Origin: Listeria ivanovii subsp. londoniensis
Lineage (GTDB): Bacteria; Bacillota; Bacilli; Lactobacillales; Listeriaceae
NCBI RefSeq assembly: GCF_000763495.1
Contig: NZ_CP009576.1
Span: 1,312,001 to 1,376,000, forward strand
Reading direction: 5' to 3'
DNA length: 64,000 nt
The translations under genes were made by a program, and so were the position numbers. Positions 53,718 through 61,251 of this stretch are shown here, piece after piece. Position 1 is the first letter of the stretch; each line of letters begins with the position of its first letter. The notes under the pieces are model-generated. The model had not been told where the DNA came from. It worked only from the letters and a program-made list of their open reading frames with translations, and ran no database searches.

Positions 53718-53849
53718 CAAAATAACGGAAAAAGACGCAAAAAGGCTTGTCTTATTTATAGGCAAATAGTCCTTTATGTAGTCTTTTTCTTTTTTATTTG
53801 CAAAAAAGCGACCAAAGCAAACAACTTAAATACCAAATACTGCCACGTT

Positions 53850-53887
53850 TTGTAATATATGTCACCTAAAAGTAATGTGTATTACAA
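53850..53887. repeat. Inverted repeat upstream of the second glucosaminidase
   Basis: TTGTAATA (53850-53857) and TATTACAA (53880-53887) form a perfect 8-base inverted repeat across 22 bases, about 100 bases before the next start. It may be an operator. The remaining stretch 53718-53988 holds a weak AAAAAGAC/GTCTTTTT terminator-like pairing and nothing else clear. Confidence 0.45.
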
Positions 53888-53988
53888 GAAACTTTTGATA
53901 GAATAAAGTGGTTGTTTAAAGGACACTGGTTTCTAGTTAAGCAAAAAAACTAGAAGGATAACTCAAAAAGGATGTGCAAAGGATCATT

Positions 53989-55002
53989 ATGTTACAACTC
54001 GCAAAGAAGCATTTGGTGACAATTGGAATTGGACTTACAATTACATTATGTGCATTACCACTCCATAGCCAAGCTGCTGGTCTAGAGGACGGCTTAACTT
54101 CCAAGCAAGAGAAGTTTATTAATGAGATTGCGCCGCATGCAGTGAAAGTACAAAAAGAACATGGTATTTTAGCCAGTATTACTATTTCGCAAGCAATCCT
54201 TGAATCCAATTGGGGAGAAAGCAAGCTCGCAAAAGACGGTAACAATCTATTTGGTATTAAAGGAGCTTACAAAGGAGCTTCTATTAAGCTGCCAACTAAA
54301 GAGCACAATGGTGTTGTTTGGGTTGGAACAGATGCTAAATTCCGAGCATATCCAAGTTGGTATGAATCACTAAATGACCATGCGCTTTTATTTGTTAATG
54401 GTCCATCTTGGAACAAAAACTTATATGCTGGTTTAATCAAAGAATTTGATTTTGAAAAAGCTGCGATAGCACTTGGAAAAACGGGATATTCCTCTGATCC
54501 AGAGTATGCAGCAAAATTAATCGAACTAATAAAAAAAGCAAATCTAACTAAATATGATATGGTTTATAGTGAACCTGTATCCGAAAAAGCAATCAAAGCT
54601 GCAGGAGAAGTAGCATCTATTGATAATAGCTTTATTTGGTCCGCTCCAAGTGGAACAAAAGATGCTAAGCCAATAGAAAAAGTTTCCAAATATAGTAGTC
54701 GAAAAGTTTCTATTAATCAAGAAGTGAAACTCCCTGATTCGAATATTTTATGGTATCATATTCATCAAAATGGTAAGTCTATCGGTTGGATAGAAAGTAC
54801 CTCTATTAAGAATTTTTACCAATCAGAAGACTATTCGCCAACCTTAGAATCACTTCTAAAAACGGATGATCAAAATCGTTTAGTAATCAATATGACTGTG
54901 GACACTACAGAACTTCATAAAACAAGACTAGTAAAAGAAGAGCACAAAGGAAAGCTAGTGAAAAACACACCATTGTTGAGTATTCAATCATTCGCTTGGT
55001 AA
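53989..55002 (+). CDS. Secreted GW-module glucosaminidase
   Basis: This is a secreted peptidoglycan hydrolase of 337 residues. The signal peptide spans about residues 1-29 (basic start, hydrophobic core, HSQAAG cleavage region). The glucosaminidase domain shows HGILASITISQAILESNWGE and DGNNLFGIKGAYKG; a GW-type cell-wall-binding module (FIWSAPSG to KSIGWIESTSI) and a C-terminal tail of ~60 residues follow. The ATG at 53989 with AAAGGA upstream is preferred over GTG 53974. It is a tandem paralogue of the preceding enzyme with a different anchoring mode. Confidence 0.9.
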   Translation: MLQLAKKHLVTIGIGLTITLCALPLHSQAAGLEDGLTSKQEKFINEIAPHAVKVQKEHGILASITISQAILESNWGESKLAKDGNNLFGIKGAYKGASIKLPTKEHNGVVWVGTDAKFRAYPSWYESLNDHALLFVNGPSWNKNLYAGLIKEFDFEKAAIALGKTGYSSDPEYAAKLIELIKKANLTKYDMVYSEPVSEKAIKAAGEVASIDNSFIWSAPSGTKDAKPIEKVSKYSSRKVSINQEVKLPDSNILWYHIHQNGKSIGWIESTSIKNFYQSEDYSPTLESLLKTDDQNRLVINMTVDTTELHKTRLVKEEHKGKLVKNTPLLSIQSFAW

Positions 55003-55114
55003 AAATGTTTTCAAAAAGCTGAAGAGTCCATCTCGGCTTTTTTTGCATTTTAACAGGTTTTTTTAGTAGAAACTGTTATAATGGATAAGGAGTTTATAAG
55101 GAGGGGTTATTTAT

Positions 55115-56194
55115 ATGGATGAACAATTAAAGATGTTAAAAGCGTTAACTGATGCGAAGGGTATTCCTGGTAATGAACGTGCAGTTAGAAATGTATTTCG
55201 TGAGTATATTGAGCCGCTTGCTGATAGTTTTGAAACAGACGGTTTAGGAAGTGCAATTGCGAAAAAAGTTGGTAATGAGGCGGGACCAAAAATTATGATA
55301 GCTGGTCATTTGGATGAAGTTGGTTTTATGGTAAGCCAAATTGACGATAAAGGTTTCATCAAATTTCAAACAGTTGGTGGTTGGGTTTCTCAAGTAATGC
55401 TAGCACAAAAAGTAACGATTGTAACACGTGCAGGAGAAGAAATTATCGGAGTGATTGGTTCTAAACCACCACACGTGATGACAGCTGCAGAACGTCAAAA
55501 ATCATTTGACATTAAAGACATGTTTATTGATGTCGGTGCAGTAGATAAATCCGAAGTAGAAAGTTACGGAATTCGTCCTGGTGACATGATTGTTCCCGCT
55601 TTTGATTTTACAGTAATGAAAAACGAGAAATTTTTACTTGCGAAAGCATGGGATAACAGAATTGGACTTGCAATCGCTATCGAAGTACTTAAAAACTTAC
55701 AAAAAGAACAGCATCCAAATGTGGTATATGGTGTAGGAACAGTTCAAGAAGAAGTAGGTCTACGTGGTGCAAAAACAGCGGCACATTTCGTTCAACCAGA
55801 TATTGGTTTTGGTGTCGACGTTGGTATCGCTGGGGACACACCTGGTGTAACAGAGAAAGAAGCAATGAGCAAAATGGGCAAAGGTCCGCAAATTGTCATC
55901 TATGACGCATCGATGGTTGCACACGCTGGTCTTCGTGACTTTGTAACTGATGTAGCCGATGAATTAGCTATTCCTTACCAGTTCGAAGCAATTCCAATGG
56001 GAGGAACAGATTCCGGATCGATTCATTTAACGGGTAATGGAATCCCTTCCTTATCCATCACAATTGCAACCCGCTACATTCACTCGCATTCATCCATGTT
56101 ACATCGCGATGATTTCGAAAATGCGGTAAAACTAATTACCGAAGTAGTCAAACGTTTAGATCAAGAAAAAGTAACAGAAATTCGACTAGGTTGA
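55115..56194 (+). CDS. M42-family glutamyl aminopeptidase
   Basis: This is a metal-dependent, self-compartmentalising aminopeptidase of the M42 family (359 residues). Motifs are [14 protein letters not shown] (first metal His-x-Asp), [27 protein letters not shown] (catalytic Glu pair) and [11 protein letters not shown], with [12 protein letters not shown] at the end. It is sometimes annotated endo-1,4-beta-glucanase by an old error. A TAAGGAGGGGTT ribosome site precedes the ATG. It is separated by 25 bases from the methyltransferase gene, so the two are likely co-transcribed. Confidence 0.94.
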   Translation: MDEQLKMLKALTDAKGIPGNERAVRNVFREYIEPLADSFETDGLGSAIAKKVGNEAGPKIMIAGHLDEVGFMVSQIDDKGFIKFQTVGGWVSQVMLAQKVTIVTRAGEEIIGVIGSKPPHVMTAAERQKSFDIKDMFIDVGAVDKSEVESYGIRPGDMIVPAFDFTVMKNEKFLLAKAWDNRIGLAIAIEVLKNLQKEQHPNVVYGVGTVQEEVGLRGAKTAAHFVQPDIGFGVDVGIAGDTPGVTEKEAMSKMGKGPQIVIYDASMVAHAGLRDFVTDVADELAIPYQFEAIPMGGTDSGSIHLTGNGIPSLSITIATRYIHSHSSMLHRDDFENAVKLITEVVKRLDQEKVTEIRLG

Positions 56195-56219
56195 GTTTCG
56201 AGAAAAGAGGCAAATTTTC

Positions 56220-56978
56220 ATGGAACAGATTCAATCTGTAAAAAACGACCGTGTGAAAACATGGAAAAAATTACAAACAAGAAAAGGCCGTGATAAAACA
56301 GGCACCTATTTGGTGGAAGGTTTTCATTTAGTGGAGGAAGCATTGCACCAAGATGGACTTGTAGTAGAGCTACTTGTTTCAAAAGATGTATCTGTTCCAG
56401 AAGAGTGGCTAAAAGGAAATTATGATGTTTTTGAGATTAGCACAGAAATCAGTCATTTTATTAGTGAAACAATGACAGAACAAGGTGTATTTGCGGTAGT
56501 TGCTACGACTGAGCCGGATATGATGTTACTATATGGAAAAAAATTACTATTAGTGGATGCTGTTCAAGACCCTGGGAATGTCGGGACACTGATACGAACA
56601 GCAGATGCAGCTGGATACGATGCGGTAATACTTGGTCGTGGTAGCGCAGATCTTTATAATCCAAAAGTAATTCGTAGTACTCAAGGTAGTCATTTTCATA
56701 TTCCTGTCATTCAAGCAAACTTATTTGATTGGATTGCGAACTTAGAAGAAGAAGGTGTTCCAGTAATTGGTGCAGTGCTTGATGCGCAGGCTAAGTCCTT
56801 AAATGATATTTCAAAACGAGATACACTTGCTTTAATAGTCGGCAATGAAGGAAAAGGAATCTCCGAAGAATTACAAGCCAGACTTTCTGAAAAAGTATAT
56901 ATCCCAATTTATGGCAAAAGCGAATCTTTGAACGTCGCTGTAGCCGCGGGGATTTTGTTGTATGGTTTAAGAAAATAA
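56220..56978 (+). CDS. TrmH/SpoU-family RNA 2'-O-methyltransferase
   Basis: This is a SPOUT-class methyltransferase of 252 residues acting on rRNA or tRNA. An N-terminal substrate-binding domain (SVKNDRVKTWKKLQTRKGR, YLVEGFHLVEEAL) precedes the knot domain with its three motifs, DPGNVGTLIRTADAAGYDAV, LIVGNEGKGIS and IPIYGKSESLNVAVAAGI. The target nucleotide cannot be told from sequence. It is commonly found just upstream of pheST in Firmicutes, which matches here apart from the inserted genes. Confidence 0.92.
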   Translation: MEQIQSVKNDRVKTWKKLQTRKGRDKTGTYLVEGFHLVEEALHQDGLVVELLVSKDVSVPEEWLKGNYDVFEISTEISHFISETMTEQGVFAVVATTEPDMMLLYGKKLLLVDAVQDPGNVGTLIRTADAAGYDAVILGRGSADLYNPKVIRSTQGSHFHIPVIQANLFDWIANLEEEGVPVIGAVLDAQAKSLNDISKRDTLALIVGNEGKGISEELQARLSEKVYIPIYGKSESLNVAVAAGILLYGLRK

Positions 56979-56979
56979 G

Positions 56980-57025
56980 AAAAAGTGGTCGCTAAGCTTT
57001 CAATAACTTAGCGACCACTTTTTTA
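56980..57025. terminator. Bidirectional terminator after the TrmH gene
   Basis: AAAAAGTGGTCGCTAAG and CTTAGCGACCACTTTTTT form a 17-base perfect stem with A and T runs on either side, serving both convergent genes. Confidence 0.95.
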
Positions 57026-57382
57026 AATTTCATTGTCTTTCTCCATTGCTCCTTCGCGAATAGCGACTCGCTTTAAATCGGCCACGACACTATGCATATA
57101 ATCAAAAGCCGCGCCCCAATCAATCCCTGAGAAAAAGCCATTCGAGCTACCGGTTGAGATAATGGTTACTTCTGTTTCACCGTGAAAATTATTTATATTC
57201 ACAAATAAGGCTGCTCGATTAGAGGAACGAAAATAGTATTTCTCACAAGCAATGGTTGCTAGTTCGCCAAAATCAAATGTTCGAAGTTCCGAAAATACAA
57301 TATTAGAACCTACTTGACCTTGTTTAATAATTTCAAAAGTTTCAGCCACATCTGTTTTTACAATGTAACGACTAGATGGCAT
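57023..57382 (-). CDS. Conserved hypothetical protein
   Basis: This 119-residue protein of unknown function, possibly the DUF6054 family, is soluble with alternating strands and one clear pattern (FVNINNFHGETEVTIISTGS, FFSGIDWGAAFDYMHSVV). No signal peptide, membrane segment or catalytic motif is seen. It has an AAGGAGGTCC ribosome site and its own monocistronic unit, ending at the shared terminator. It is conserved next to the TrmH gene in Listeria as far as I recall. Confidence 0.7.
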   Translation of the reverse strand: MPSSRYIVKTDVAETFEIIKQGQVGSNIVFSELRTFDFGELATIACEKYYFRSSNRAALFVNINNFHGETEVTIISTGSSNGFFSGIDWGAAFDYMHSVVADLKRVAIREGAMEKDNEI

Positions 57383-57493
57383 AAGAAAGGACCTCCTTTA
57401 TATCGGCGATTTTAATTATAGTTTAAGTTAATTGAAGAAATAGGTCAAACAAGCTATTAACTTACTAAATATAAGCAACATAATATTAATTAG

Positions 57494-57522
57494 TTACTTT
57501 CTGTTGATAAATATGTTACAAT
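57494..57522 (+). promoter_or_regulatory. Promoter of the HxlR-type gene
   Basis: TTACTT (57494-57499) and TACAAT (57517-57522) are separated by 17 bases, followed by GAGAGGTGAG before the ATG at 57542. Confidence 0.55.
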
Positions 57523-57541
57523 ATCCTGAGAGGTGAGAATT

Positions 57542-57865
57542 ATGACTGATGCACATGTTGTATGTCCGAAGTTTGAATCGGCGTTCCAATTGTTAGGTAA
57601 ACGCTGGACAGGACTTATCATTAATGTCTTACTGACTGGTCCGAAGAGATTTAAACAAGTTGCTGCCGAAATCCCACAAATGAGTGATCGGGTGCTTGCA
57701 GAGCGTTTGAAGGAACTTGAGGAAATGGATATTTGCGTAAGACAAGTTTATCCAGAAACTCCTGTACGCATTGAATATGAACTAACTGAAAAAGGGAAAG
57801 CACTCCAAGAAGTCATGCTTGAAGTTCAGTGCTGGGCTGATAAATGGGTGGAAGTAGCAAATTAA
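57542..57865 (+). CDS. HxlR-family transcriptional regulator
   Basis: The 107-residue winged-helix protein has the HxlR segments ESAFQLLGKRWTGLIINVLL, GPKRFKQVAAEIPQMSDRVLAERLKELEE and EYELTEKGKALQ. An N-terminal Cys (residue 8, VVCPKF) sits where YodB/HypR-like members sense electrophiles or oxidants, so a redox-sensing role is plausible but not shown. The start ATG 57542 follows GAGAGGTGAG. A terminator follows the stop. No obvious target gene is adjacent other than the mobile region. Confidence 0.88.
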   Translation: MTDAHVVCPKFESAFQLLGKRWTGLIINVLLTGPKRFKQVAAEIPQMSDRVLAERLKELEEMDICVRQVYPETPVRIEYELTEKGKALQEVMLEVQCWADKWVEVAN

Positions 57866-57868
57866 ATG

Positions 57869-57908
57869 AAGGATAATCTCTCCACCACAAATGGAGGGAT
57901 TATTTTTT
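57869..57908 (+). terminator. Terminator after the HxlR-type gene
   Basis: ATAATCTCTCCA and TGGAGGGATTAT pair across CCACAAA and are followed by TTTTTTAT. Confidence 0.9.
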
Positions 57909-57914
57909 ATATTC

Positions 57915-58610
57915 TTGTGAAAACCACAGGCTTAGCCTGTGGTTCCAGAGAGCTTTAGCGTGGTATTAAAAAAGCCTCCATAAAATGCTAAGATAAATGA
58001 GGTTCGCCAACCACATTTAAAAGCATAAGGAGGCTATGTCATGAAAGACGATTCAAGTTTAGCACATACAGTATGGAAATGTAAGTATCATCTTGTTTTT
58101 GCACCAAAATATAGGAGACAGATTATCTATGGTAGATACAAAGCGAGTATAGGAACCATTATTCGTTTATTATGTGAGCGGAAAGCTGTGATTATTCATG
58201 AGGCTAATGCATGTAAAGATCCTATTCATTTATTAGTGAGATACCTCCAAAGATAAGCGTATCATCCTTTGTAGGCTATCTAAAAGGAAAAAGCAGTTTG
58301 ATAATATTTGATAGACACGCTAATTTGAAATATAAATATGGAAACAGAAAATTTTGGTGTAGAGGGTATTATGTAGATACGGTAGGAAGAAATCAAAGAA
58401 CGATAGAAGACTACATCCGAAATCAACTTAGGGAAGACTACCAAATGGACCAATTAAATTTATTTGAAGAGGTAGACCCGTTTACTGGAAAAAAGATACG
58501 TGGAAAAAACTAACTAAATTCTAGTAGAATTTGGATGAGAATGTGGTACAAAAGGCGAACCATTCAGAAAGCCTTTAGGCTTAGGTCGTAAAGAGAGGCT
58601 TTCAGCTGAA
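57915..58610 (+). mobile_element. IS200/IS605-family element, degenerate
   Basis: The left end has the subterminal hairpin AACCACAGGC-TTA-GCCTGTGGTT (57922-57944). The right end has GAAAGCCT (58567-58574) pairing with AGGCTTTC (58596-58603). Between them lies a tnpA pseudogene. IS200 elements lack terminal inverted repeats, so the outer limits are approximate. Confidence 0.85.
58041..58513 (+). pseudogene. tnpA: IS200 transposase TnpA, frameshifted and catalytically altered
   Basis: This was a Y1 transposase of about 155 residues (DDSSLAHTVWKCKYHLVFAPKYRRQ at the start, FWCRGYYVDTVGRNQRTIEDYI near the end, with the catalytic Tyr present). The frame is broken once: at about 58239-58241 one base is missing relative to the expected coding GTGAG-ATACCTCCA, so 58041-58256 and 58298-58513 are two halves of one gene. 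The HUH motif, usually Asp-His-x-His, reads DPIH here, so the first His is replaced by Pro and the protein would be inactive even without the shift. It is a fossil. Confidence 0.9.
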
Positions 58611-58619
58611 GAACAAGAA

Positions 58620-58754
58620 GCTGGGACAAAAGGGTCTCTAAAATGAAAAACAAGCAGAAATTATGTCTATTCCATTTTTTGAAATGGCTCTATACAATGA
58701 TTTCTGCTTTTCTATTTTCCGATTTTTATTGCTGAGATTTAGTTATGTCCCACC
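58620..58754. repeat. MITE-like imperfect inverted repeat
   Basis: CTGGGACA at the left and TGTCCCACC at the right are terminal inverted repeats, and AAGCAGAAA (58652-58660) pairs with TTTCTGCTT (58701-58709). The overall palindrome of ~135 bases without a gene resembles the GGGACA/TGTCCC intergenic repeats common in Listeria and related Firmicutes. An overlapping short open frame at 58663-58848 is not thought to be real. Confidence 0.65.
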
Positions 58755-59126
58755 CTCCGTGATTGTAAGAGTACAATCTATTTCTAAAATCAAGTGTCTT
58801 TTTTTCTTAGTAAAATGGAATAGCAGAACAATCACAACGAATTGGTGATCAACGATTTTATCATAGATAAATGTTTCATTCGTTAGAAGAACTTATTACC
58901 AAAAAAACAATAATCTCAAAATCAATGCATTGAAGTTGCGAAATAAAATATCATTTGACATAAAATAATTTTTATCACATTAATCGAAATTATTAAGTTA
59001 ATTCTTCAATTGAAGCTTTTTTTTTGCGAATAGAATGTACAATTTAAATATATTTTTTGCAGACATATTTTTAATTATATGTTAATTTTAAATAGTTAGA
59101 CTATATAAAAAATGGAGGCTTTTATT
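58755..59126. other. AT-rich intergenic stretch with a diverged repeat copy
   Basis: No gene is supported here. It contains, at 58854-58893, a sequence similar to 60727-60766 (see findings), and an AT-rich run that includes a promoter-like TTGAAG/TATAAA area before the small peptide gene at 59127. Confidence 0.5.
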
Positions 59127-59243
59127 ATGAAAAAACTATTTATTATGATTGGTATTATTTTTCTTAGTTTTTCTGTTTTTTCGATTTCAGGAGAGAATGT
59201 ATATGGGTGTAGAATTAAAATTGGACAAAAGATGATAGAATAA
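59127..59243 (+). pseudogene. Small secreted-peptide gene, interrupted by the IS3 element
   Basis: The gene begins ATG 59127 behind AATGGAGG. The encoded start MKKLFIMIGIIFLSFSVFSI is a typical signal-peptide-like hydrophobic helix, followed by SGENVYGCRIK. From 59221 the frame runs into the left end of the IS3 element and stops at 59241 after 38 codons. The original C-terminus is therefore lost. It does not match a family I can name; a small secreted peptide such as a bacteriocin- or signal-type product is a guess. A small membrane ORF follows the IS. Confidence 0.55.
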
Positions 59244-59275
59244 AACCTATCGAAAACATCGGAGGAATTTGTTCA

Positions 59276-59554
59276 ATGAGAAAGCTAGGGAAATGGGACA
59301 CCAGATTTAAAGAAACAATTGTAGAACTGTATATAGCTGGCACTTCCGTGCAAACTTTATCAGAAGATTATGGCATTGCAAAAGCAACCATCTATACATG
59401 GATTAAAAATAAGCAAACAAAAGAAGAAAAACAGAATCGTCCAGAGTTGGCGACAGAGCATGTGGAGATGCAAAAAGAAATCCAGCGATTGAAAGAGGAA
59501 AATGAGATTTTAAAAAAGTGTATCAGCATCTTCACGGAGAAAAAGAAAAACTAA
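59276..59554 (+). CDS. IS3-family transposase OrfA
   Basis: The 92-residue protein has an N-terminal helix-turn-helix (MRKLGKWDTRFKETIVELYI, VQTLSEDYGIAKATIYTWIK) and a C-terminal leucine-zipper-like coiled coil (EMQKEIQRLKEENEILKKCI), the standard OrfA layout for end recognition and dimerisation. Its 3' end (ACGGAGAAAAAGAAAAAC) is an A-rich slippery tract where ribosomes can shift -1 into orfB to make the OrfAB transposase. Confidence 0.93.
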   Translation: MRKLGKWDTRFKETIVELYIAGTSVQTLSEDYGIAKATIYTWIKNKQTKEEKQNRPELATEHVEMQKEIQRLKEENEILKKCISIFTEKKKN

Positions 59555-60411
59555 GGGGTTCAGAAAAAGTGGCTTGGATTGAAAAACACCGAGAGATGCA
59601 TGCACTAGGATCCTTGTTACAAATGATTAAATTAGCGAAATCTACGTACTACGAATACAAAAGGAGAGCAATAAGCCGAAGAGAGCGGGCACGAAAACTA
59701 AGGGAGAAACGTGTCCAAGCGTTATTTTATGAAAATAAGCAGATTTATGGAGCTCGAAAGTTACAGTTTTTGTTACAAAAAGAAGGAATCATGGTGACGG
59801 TTCGAACGATTTCAGCAGATATGAAAAGACTACAACTACGTTGTTGTTATATTAAAAAATGGCGATCTAAGAAGGGTACGAAGCAAGAAGAACTCCTGAC
59901 AAATGAAATAAAAACAAATCAACCGACAACCGCAGGAACGCATGTATTAACGGATATGACCTATGTATGGACGCAAAAAGATAAATGGGTGTATGTCATT
60001 ACATTTTTAGACGCCTTTACCCGAAAGGTCCTTCATTTTGGTGTTGGAAAACAAATGGATAGCACCTTTGTAGATGGTCATACAAAGGCAGTTTTAGAAA
60101 AATATCCCAGTATCACTTTACTGCATTCTGATCGTGGCAGCCAATATACCGCGGGTAGCTATCGCGATTTACTAAATGAAAATAACGTGATAGTTTCTTA
60201 TAGTAAGGCAGGTTATCCTTATGATAATGCAAAAATCGAATCTTACCACGCCAGTATTAAACGAGAACAATTATACCGGCTTGATTTTCAGCACATTAAC
60301 GATGTGTATCAAGCTGTATTTAGCTATAATTATGGTTTTTATAATACAAAGCGTATTCATCAATCTTTAGGCTACTTAACACCAAACGATTTTGAAAGAA
60401 AAGCGAATTAA
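59518..60411 (+). CDS. IS3-family transposase OrfB (DDE)
   Basis: This 297-residue frame supplies the catalytic domain. The N-terminal HTH_21 region (LREKRVQALFYENKQIYGARKL) precedes the integrase core with all three acidic residues: Asp in HVLTDMTYVW, Asp in LLHSDRGSQYTAG and Glu in YPYDNAKIESYHASIK, followed by YNTKRIHQSLGYLTP. It is in the -1 frame relative to orfA and overlaps it by 37 bases, so it is probably made as an OrfAB fusion. The GTG at 59518 is a formal start. It appears intact. Confidence 0.94.
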   Translation: MYQHLHGEKEKLRGSEKVAWIEKHREMHALGSLLQMIKLAKSTYYEYKRRAISRRERARKLREKRVQALFYENKQIYGARKLQFLLQKEGIMVTVRTISADMKRLQLRCCYIKKWRSKKGTKQEELLTNEIKTNQPTTAGTHVLTDMTYVWTQKDKWVYVITFLDAFTRKVLHFGVGKQMDSTFVDGHTKAVLEKYPSITLLHSDRGSQYTAGSYRDLLNENNVIVSYSKAGYPYDNAKIESYHASIKREQLYRLDFQHINDVYQAVFSYNYGFYNTKRIHQSLGYLTPNDFERKAN

Positions 60412-60462
60412 GTTCTATTTATTTTTGTCCAAGTAATAAGAATATGAAGGAGGATGAGATAA

Positions 60463-60642
60463 ATGATTAACTATAAAATTGTTATTTATTTAGGTCAGTT
60501 AATTTTTATTATACCAGCTATACTTTTCGCTTTTCATATAGTTGATTCTATTTATATGATTTTAGGATTTATAATGGGTTTAATAATTATGATTTTAGGA
60601 CTAAGAGCAAAAAAAAAACTACTAGTTAAATATATTTTGTAA
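60463..60642 (+). CDS. Small membrane protein of unknown function
   Basis: This 59-residue frame starts at ATG 60463 behind a strong GAAGGAGGATGAG site. Two hydrophobic helices (IVIYLGQLIFIIPAILFAF and IYMILGFIMGLIIMILGL) are followed by a basic end (RAKKKLLVK). Placed directly after the interrupted secreted-peptide gene, it could be its immunity or export partner, but that is a guess. No family is recognised. AT-rich composition suggests it belongs to the accessory cassette. Confidence 0.55.
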   Translation: MINYKIVIYLGQLIFIIPAILFAFHIVDSIYMILGFIMGLIIMILGLRAKKKLLVKYIL

Positions 60643-60671
60643 GAATAGATACCGATACATTTCAAATACCA

Positions 60672-60719
60672 ATAGAGACATTCCCGTGTATAATTAATCA
60701 ACAGGTGGAATGTCTCTAT
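60672..60719. terminator. Perfect 13-base palindromic hairpin after the small membrane ORF
   Basis: ATAGAGACATTCC (60672-60684) and GGAATGTCTCTAT (60707-60719) pair perfectly across a 22-base AT-rich loop. There is no T-run directly after it, so it may be a terminator of unusual type, an end of a mobile repeat, or an operator. Confidence 0.45.
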
Positions 60720-60867
60720 GCCGAATGACTTTATCATAGACAAAAGTATATTCGTTAGAAAAACATATCTGAAAACCCATGTTATCAAAATTCTACAAGA
60801 AAACACTACTATAAATAATCTTTTCAAACAAAAGATATCTATTAAAAAAATCATTCAAACGAGTTAA
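60718..60867 (+). CDS. Short hypothetical ORF (49 residues), doubtful
   Basis: The frame ATG 60718 to TAA 60867 encodes a basic peptide (MPNDFIIDKSIFVRKTYLKT...). Its start overlaps the 3' arm of the palindrome and there is no good ribosome site. Part of it (NDFIIDK region) is recognisable in the diverged copy at 58854, where the frame is broken, so this may be the end or start of a decayed gene rather than a functional one. Confidence 0.3.
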   Translation: MPNDFIIDKSIFVRKTYLKTHVIKILQENTTINNLFKQKISIKKIIQTS

Positions 60868-60928
60868 CTAAACTATCTATCAAAATTTTTTTGTAACCTA
60901 TGTTTATGTTTTCTAGAATTTTTTTAAC

Positions 60929-60957
60929 TTGAATCTTTGCCTGAACCATACTATAAT
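60929..60957 (+). promoter_or_regulatory. Promoter of pheST
   Basis: TTGAAT (60929-60934) and TATAAT (60952-60957) are separated by 17 bases, giving a start near 60964, just before the T-box. Confidence 0.85.
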
Positions 60958-60984
60958 AGAAACTATCTAAATATCAAAAGACAA

Positions 60985-61225
60985 TGAAAGAGAAAAGTAA
61001 CAAAGCATGTTTGTAATAGGGAGAAGTGGTCATAGACTGAAAACCACTTTACAGACTAATTTGCGAACATTTCAGCTCTGGAGTCGCCACTGGGAAGCGT
61101 ATCTGACGTGAAGGTGGATCGGTTACTAAGCCGTTATCAAAATTTTGAGTGGGAGCAATTTATTTGTTCTTATTAGGGTGGTACCGCGAGAAGTCTCGTC
61201 CCTTTGTGGATAGAGCTTTTTTATT
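60985..61225 (+). promoter_or_regulatory. T-box leader responding to uncharged tRNA-Phe
   Basis: The T-box motif AGGGTGGTACCGCG (61175-61188) binds the tRNA acceptor end. A Phe specifier TTC (61071-61073) lies in the ACATTTCAGC context. The AGGG-CGAGA/TCTCG-CCCT terminator arms (61175-61203) are followed by a later T-run (about 61219-61227). Uncharged tRNA-Phe should favour the antiterminator and pheST expression. Confidence 0.92.
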
Positions 61226-61251
61226 TTGTCTAAAAAGAAGGAGTGAACGGT

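Larger units (their letters stand above)
59221..60432 (+). mobile_element. IS3-family insertion sequence
   Basis: Terminal inverted repeats are TTGGACAAAAGATGATAGAA at the left and, reversed, TTGGACAAAAATAAATAGAA at the right (outermost bases TG...CA from 59222 to 60431). Inside are two overlapping frames, orfA and orfB, arranged for a -1 frameshift. No target-site duplication is obvious at the flanks (AAAAT at the left, AGTAAT at the right). Both genes look intact, so the element may still be active. Confidence 0.92.

Noticed and set aside
58663-58848. 61-residue frame across the MITE-like repeat
   Set aside because: It starts inside the palindrome arm and has no ribosome site or conserved pattern.
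60552-60854. 100-residue reverse frame after the IS3 element
   Set aside because: It crosses the palindrome and the small membrane ORF, is AT-driven and has no ribosome site.
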